A DNA stretch of 15,879 nucleotides. Source: Rickettsiales bacterium. Its GTDB lineage: Bacteria > Pseudomonadota > Alphaproteobacteria > Rickettsiales > CANDYO01. The DNA lies in the NCBI GenBank assembly GCA_947424995.1, contig CANDYO010000031.1, positions 1 to 15,879 of the forward strand, in the 5' to 3' direction. Shown here one piece after another: positions 12,680 through 15,879 of this stretch. Each line of letters opens with the position of its first letter. The stretch's first letter is position 1. Position numbers and translations under genes: made by a program. The notes under the pieces were generated by a model. That model had not been told where the DNA came from. It did not search any database and was given only the letters and a program-made list of their open reading frames with translations.

Positions 12680-12802
12680 GCGTCATCCCTGACGAAGTAA
12701 AACTAGGCTTTGCCTGGTTTTACGAGATCGTGGATCTCGTGAGAAAGAAAACTCCTGAGATCCTCGGTCGCGTTGCCTTCGGCAACTTGCCAGGGATGAC
12801 GC
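12680..12802. repeat. Palindromic intergenic element B (123 bp, MITE-like, three hairpins)
   Basis: The ends are perfect 12-bp inverted repeats, GCGTCATCCCTG (12680-12691) and CAGGGATGACGC (12791-12802). Inside lie three separate stems: a 12-bp stem with one T-G pair, GTAAAACTAGGC / GCCTGGTTTTAC (12697-12723); CGAGATC-GTG-GATCTCG (12723-12739); and GTTGCC-TTC-GGCAAC (12772-12786). It is visibly more G+C-rich than its surroundings. It has no coding capacity. Its shape is that of a small non-autonomous repeat, comparable to palindromic elements known from Rickettsia; family membership is inference. Confidence 0.7.
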
Positions 12803-12919
12803 ATAACCTTTTGATGACAGCCTCGCTTGTCTTTAGTATAGTTGCAACTTTCATAACTTGTCTCTTCAAACAGTCTACTTAAAAAATCTTTAGGTTCCAG
12901 TAATTTCTATAAAATTATA

Positions 12920-12947
12920 TTGTGTTTTAAAATATCCAGTGTAATAT
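12920..12947 (+). promoter_or_regulatory. Candidate promoter of the small membrane protein gene
   Basis: TTGTGT (12920-12925), 16 bp, TAATAT (12942-12947). The start of transcription near 12954 would leave a short leader with AAAGAGA (12964-12970) as ribosome site before ATG 12977. An upstream in-frame TTG (12920) falls in the -35 box and is rejected as a start. Confidence 0.45.
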
Positions 12948-12976
12948 GCAGCTGCTTCATCAAAAAGAGATTTATT

Positions 12977-13408
12977 ATGAGTGATATGATCTTTAATTAT
13001 AAAAAATATTATTTAGAAAAAACTATATTCGCTCCTATCTTTCCATTAATGGATGGTAAAGATATCTCTCTAAAACCATATTTTCAAGATTACAATACTC
13101 TAACCACGCACGAATATATCGTAAACAGAGCCTGTAACTTCAATGTTTATATCGTAGGCACATATCCATTCTTAATTGGTACTACAGTTGGTCTAGTTGC
13201 TTCTATGGTTATTGATTCAGTTCTGTTTATAACTGGATCTCAAAACTCAACGATCAATCAAATTACTCATATGGGGGGAGATGCAGCTTACTACGCCGCA
13301 ACACTACCATTGCATTTAGCGATTATGGGAACTAGTGATATAGTGGATCTAGTCAGCTATTTAGCAGGCGCTAATAGCGATTCTCATTCTTCTGCCTCAG
13401 AGCTTTGA
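12977..13408 (+). CDS. Unrecognised 143-residue protein with two hydrophobic segments
   Basis: I do not recognise this protein. It begins MSDMIFNYKKYYLEK, a Tyr/Lys-rich head with no signal peptide. Two hydrophobic regions follow: 54-86 (VYIVGTYPFLIGTTVGLVASMVIDSVLFI, Gly-rich, could be one long or two short membrane passes) and about 102-130 (AAYYAATLPLHLAIMGTSDIVDLVSYLAG). The tail is Ser-rich (NSDSHSSASEL). It is probably a small membrane protein of a lineage-restricted family. The start is chosen for its AAAGAGA site and upstream promoter. The last 25 bases overlap the 3' end of the opposite-strand MFS gene, so the two messages are complementary at their ends. Confidence 0.65.
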   Translation: MSDMIFNYKKYYLEKTIFAPIFPLMDGKDISLKPYFQDYNTLTTHEYIVNRACNFNVYIVGTYPFLIGTTVGLVASMVIDSVLFITGSQNSTINQITHMGGDAAYYAATLPLHLAIMGTSDIVDLVSYLAGANSDSHSSASEL

Positions 13409-14640
13409 TCCTCTATTTCTTCGCCGCGCGGATCAAGCTCTGCTGCCATTGGCGTAGTTGGCATAGCAACTACGAAATGATTATAACTAACTCTCTCTCT
13501 CTTTAAAATTCGATAAACTAAAAAGCTAATCAAACATGAAGCAGTAATAGCGAAATATATCAACAAACCTTTATTGCCAAAAAATTCCATAAAAGGCGGA
13601 GCTATAACCGGTCCAATAATTGAACCAATTCCGTCTGCTATCGTTAAGCCTTGTGAAACCGAAACTATGTGAGCGCTGCGCAGTGAATCGCAAACTATAC
13701 TTAATGCAACTGGATAAAAAGTAAAGCTCATCCCCCCAAGGATAAAGTAAATAATAGTCAATTGCTTAAAACTAAAATTCTCATGACCAATGGTTACAAT
13801 AGTAAGAGATGAAATCACTAATAAACTACTGATAACTATAATCACTTTACGACGATCAAAATTATCCGATAACACTCCGATTGGATACTGGAGAATCATT
13901 CCTCCTAGTAAAGTCATAAACATCAAATAAGCTGTTTGCTCTGGATTACCTGTTACTTTTTCGAATACCAAAGGCAATAAACTATATATAGTACTCAGGA
14001 TTAATCCACTAACCACGCAAGCAAAAATACTAGAAGCAGCAATTTTGGTTAGAGTGCGCACATTGATCAATTCTATTTCATGTTTTTTAGCTACTTTGTT
14101 ACTTGAAACAGCTACTGGAAATATTGATAGTGAAAGCAAGATAGCTACCACTACGAACGGCAAAATACTGGCTGAATCATTATATTTACCCAGCAATAAT
14201 TGTCCGAAAGCTTGCGCTGCAGAAATAGCTACCATATATAGGGCGAGTATTACCCCTCTATTTTTATTATCGCTACATTCAAGCAACCAACTTTCAATAG
14301 TTACATAAAAACCGGCTAATGATATTCCAGCTAATAGCCGTAGAATAAACCATAAATAGATATTATCACTAACCGCATGCAATAAACATACGCAGTTGAA
14401 TAGACCAATAAAAATGGCAAAAACTCTTAAATGCCCCATCCTTACAATAAACTTAGCTATTTGCAAGGCTCCAAGAACTAAACCAATATAATAAGCAGAT
14501 GCAACAATACCGATAGCCTGTTCACTATGGCCAAGTTCATTCATTCTAATAGATATAAAGGTAGTTAAATAGCCATTACCTAGCATGAATAAGACAGTGC
14601 TAACCAGAGGAGCGATAATTGGACTAAAACTTATTGACAT
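13384..14640 (-). CDS. MFS transporter, YcaD-like family
   Basis: This 418-residue inner-membrane transporter of the major facilitator superfamily has about twelve membrane segments. Family hallmarks are ASAYYIGLVLGALQIAKFIVRMGHLRVFA (47-75, the first loop with an R-x-GH-R-x-F pattern) and RLLAGISLAGFYVTIESWLLECSDNKNRG (101-129). LGGMILQYPIGVLSDNFDRRKVI follows in the second half, and the C-terminus has the typical 'MPTTPMAAELDPRGEEIED' ending of YcaD-like proteins. The substrate is unknown. The ATG (14640-14638) lies inside the end of cca with a 17-bp overlap, so it is probably translationally coupled to it; AAGGAAA lies upstream. Its own 3' end overlaps the convergent small membrane protein gene by 25 bp. 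Confidence 0.87.
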   Translation of the reverse strand: MSISFSPIIAPLVSTVLFMLGNGYLTTFISIRMNELGHSEQAIGIVASAYYIGLVLGALQIAKFIVRMGHLRVFAIFIGLFNCVCLLHAVSDNIYLWFILRLLAGISLAGFYVTIESWLLECSDNKNRGVILALYMVAISAAQAFGQLLLGKYNDSASILPFVVVAILLSLSIFPVAVSSNKVAKKHEIELINVRTLTKIAASSIFACVVSGLILSTIYSLLPLVFEKVTGNPEQTAYLMFMTLLGGMILQYPIGVLSDNFDRRKVIIVISSLLVISSLTIVTIGHENFSFKQLTIIYFILGGMSFTFYPVALSIVCDSLRSAHIVSVSQGLTIADGIGSIIGPVIAPPFMEFFGNKGLLIYFAITASCLISFLVYRILKRERVSYNHFVVAMPTTPMAAELDPRGEEIEDQSSEAEE

Positions 14641-15832
14641 ATCGGCCTATTTCCTTAAGTATTTCATCTTTACTAAGATTAAATTCATGGTCATACCATA
14701 TTTGATCAGCAATCAGTAATAATTTGCCCATCTCTTTACCAGGCTTAATATTTAATTCAAGCAAATCATCCCCGCTAATTGGTAAAGGCTTAATGGTTAA
14801 GTTAAATAATTTTTCTAAGTCAGCATAATCAGCAACGTGAGCATCAAGCTCAGCTAAACTCAAGATAACTACTCGTTTGAATAATTGCTTATATTGTTGA
14901 TAGTATCTCTTTAAATCAATATAACTCCAATGACCTATTTTAGCTTTCACTAAAGTTTTAATAGTTTTTTGCTGCTTCGAATCAAAGCCAAAATTGGCAA
15001 TAATTTTATCCGCTTCACTCTGATTTGCTTGACGTAAAAAGCTGCTATAGCAAATTAGCTCATCAATTTTATAGTCAAAATTATCAGCTATTTTATGGAG
15101 TTTTTTAAAAATTATTATCGAATTTTTAGCTACTGGGATTATTTGCTGAAGAACCTGATTCTGCTCCATAATGTCCAATATCTTTACGCTATTTTGAGCT
15201 AGAAAAATCTTACTCAATTCTGCTCTAATTCTTTCTCCTGATAAATTTTTGAGCTCTGCTGCATATTTACTAGCACATTTAAGCCCAACTTGATCAAGCT
15301 GATCAGCGAAATAAGCAGAAAACCTAAAAAAGCGTAAAATCCTCAAATAATCTTCAGTAATTCTAAGCTCAGGGTCACCTATGAAACGAACTACTTTTTG
15401 TTTTAGATCACTTAAACCATCAAAATAATCATAAATATTTCCATCCAAATCTGCACTTAAAGCATTGATAGTGAAATCACGCCGCTTAGCATCTTCTTGC
15501 CAAATCTCAGTAAAAGCAACTTTAGCGTAACGACCATCGCAATTGATATCTTTGCGTAAAGTAGTTATTTCAATTTTTTGCTCAAACATTAAAGCGGTTA
15601 TGGTACCAAACTCTTTACCAATACTAAAATATTTCAGTTGATTTTCTTGTAAGATAGCTTCAATTTTTTCTGGTAGAAGATTAGTTGCAAGATCGATGTC
15701 AGCACTTTCTCTGCCAATAATACTATCACGAACAACTCCTCCGATAAAACGCACTTGTCCACCATAGTCAATCAGTAATTGACATAACTTAATTGCATTA
15801 GGAAAGTGAGCAAGTTGAGCTTTGATGTTCAT
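14624..15832 (-). CDS. cca: CCA tRNA nucleotidyltransferase (class II, poly(A)-polymerase-like)
   Basis: This 402-residue enzyme adds or repairs the CCA end of tRNAs using CTP and ATP. Visible motifs in order: the nucleotidyltransferase G-loop FIGGVVRDSIIG (29-40), the metal-binding pair in ADIDLATN (D45 and D47), RRDFTINALSADLDG (117-131) and the nucleotide-selecting GDPELRITEDYLRILRFFRFSAYF (152-175). The helical C-terminal body lacks an HD phosphohydrolase motif that I can see, as in the alphaproteobacterial form. It could in principle be a poly(A) polymerase, but the alphaproteobacterial homologue is normally the CCA enzyme. ATG 15832 touches the stop codon of an upstream frame (TAG-ATG), and the MFS gene overlaps its 3' end, so it is the middle of a tight operon. 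Confidence 0.93.
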   Translation of the reverse strand: MNIKAQLAHFPNAIKLCQLLIDYGGQVRFIGGVVRDSIIGRESADIDLATNLLPEKIEAILQENQLKYFSIGKEFGTITALMFEQKIEITTLRKDINCDGRYAKVAFTEIWQEDAKRRDFTINALSADLDGNIYDYFDGLSDLKQKVVRFIGDPELRITEDYLRILRFFRFSAYFADQLDQVGLKCASKYAAELKNLSGERIRAELSKIFLAQNSVKILDIMEQNQVLQQIIPVAKNSIIIFKKLHKIADNFDYKIDELICYSSFLRQANQSEADKIIANFGFDSKQQKTIKTLVKAKIGHWSYIDLKRYYQQYKQLFKRVVILSLAELDAHVADYADLEKLFNLTIKPLPISGDDLLELNIKPGKEMGKLLLIADQIWYDHEFNLSKDEILKEIGRYVNKF

Positions 15833-15879
15833 CTATCTTAAAAATTTCTTGATCCCTAAATGGATTAAAATAGGAGCTG
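15833..15879 (-). CDS. Probable 3' end of an upstream gene (partial)
   Basis: Read on the minus strand, a frame enters from the right edge, encodes APILIHLGIKKFLR and stops at TAG 15835-15833, which directly abuts the cca start codon. The tight stop-start junction argues for a real co-transcribed gene. In many alphaproteobacteria a NUDIX hydrolase (CoA pyrophosphatase) precedes cca, but 14 residues are too few to identify it. Confidence 0.4.
   Translation of the reverse strand, partial: APILIHLGIKKFLR

Larger units (their letters stand above)
12585..12976. other. Divergent intergenic region with palindromic element and two promoters
   Basis: No gene is seen between the ampG-like start and the small plus-strand protein. 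The stretch holds the operon promoter at its left, a 37-base flank similar to one near the ankyrin gene (12648-12684), the 123-bp palindromic element, and a candidate plus-strand promoter near 12920-12947. I see no tRNA-like fold. Confidence 0.55.

Noticed and set aside
10661..12802. CRISPR-like array, from repeated hairpins between genes
   Set aside because: There are only two or three elements at irregular distance, separated by genes and with no regular spacers.
12920..12976. Cys-rich 19-codon extension of the small membrane protein
   Set aside because: It begins at a TTG in the candidate -35 box; the ATG at 12977 has a proper ribosome site.
1..15879. tRNA or rRNA genes in the gaps
   Set aside because: I read the gaps for T-loop-like GGTTC-A-N-CC and acceptor pairing on both strands and found none; the G+C-rich patches are the palindromic elements.

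Overview
The window is AT-rich bacterial DNA. It most resembles an obligate intracellular alphaproteobacterium of the Rickettsiales (inference). The grounds are an AmpG-like permease, an ankyrin-repeat protein, IS30-family transposases, an alphaproteobacterial-type ExoD/TatA/EttA set, several Rickettsiales-style lineage-specific hypothetical proteins, and palindromic repeats in the gaps. I cannot name genus or species from sequence alone.

Layout. Bases 1-292 hold no confident gene, only one weak 34-codon reading frame. Bases 293-1184 carry a divergent phage-like pair: a small WRAVI-type protein (-) and an XRE/HTH regulator (+), with an operator-like promoter between them. Bases 1187-3276 carry two unrecognised genes in divergent orientation; one has C-terminal hydrophobic stretches, the other is soluble, Lys/Ser-rich and could be an effector. 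Bases 3360-5930 are a tight housekeeping operon, ettA-tatA-exoD (ribosome-associated ABC-F ATPase, Tat translocon subunit, ExoD membrane protein). Bases 5931-6352 are non-coding and rich in inverted repeats.

Bases 6353-8440 are a nest of two related IS30-family insertion sequences in the same orientation. The left copy is complete (1089 bp with 25-bp imperfect ends). The right copy lost its left end, and with it the last ~20 codons of its transposase, at the junction with the first. A near-consensus sigma70 promoter 28 bp past the insertion sequence drives a 702-residue ankyrin-repeat protein with an internally duplicated, charged C-terminal tail, a good candidate host-interaction protein. 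It is followed by a 123-bp palindromic intergenic element.

Bases 10873-12584 (-) hold ampG-like then rnhA, probably one transcript. After a second palindromic element of 123 bp (12680-12802) comes a small two-segment membrane protein (+). It converges on, and overlaps by 25 bp, a cca-MFS transporter operon (-) running from 15832 to 13384. The 3' end of another minus-strand gene appears to enter at the right edge.

I see no CRISPR array, no tRNA or rRNA, and no convincing multi-gene defence, toxin or biosynthetic system. The points most worth following are the family of palindromic intergenic elements, the nested IS30 pair with a conserved inverted repeat around the transposase start, the ankyrin protein beside it, the probably leaderless regulator, and the two pairs of unrecognised or overlapping genes.
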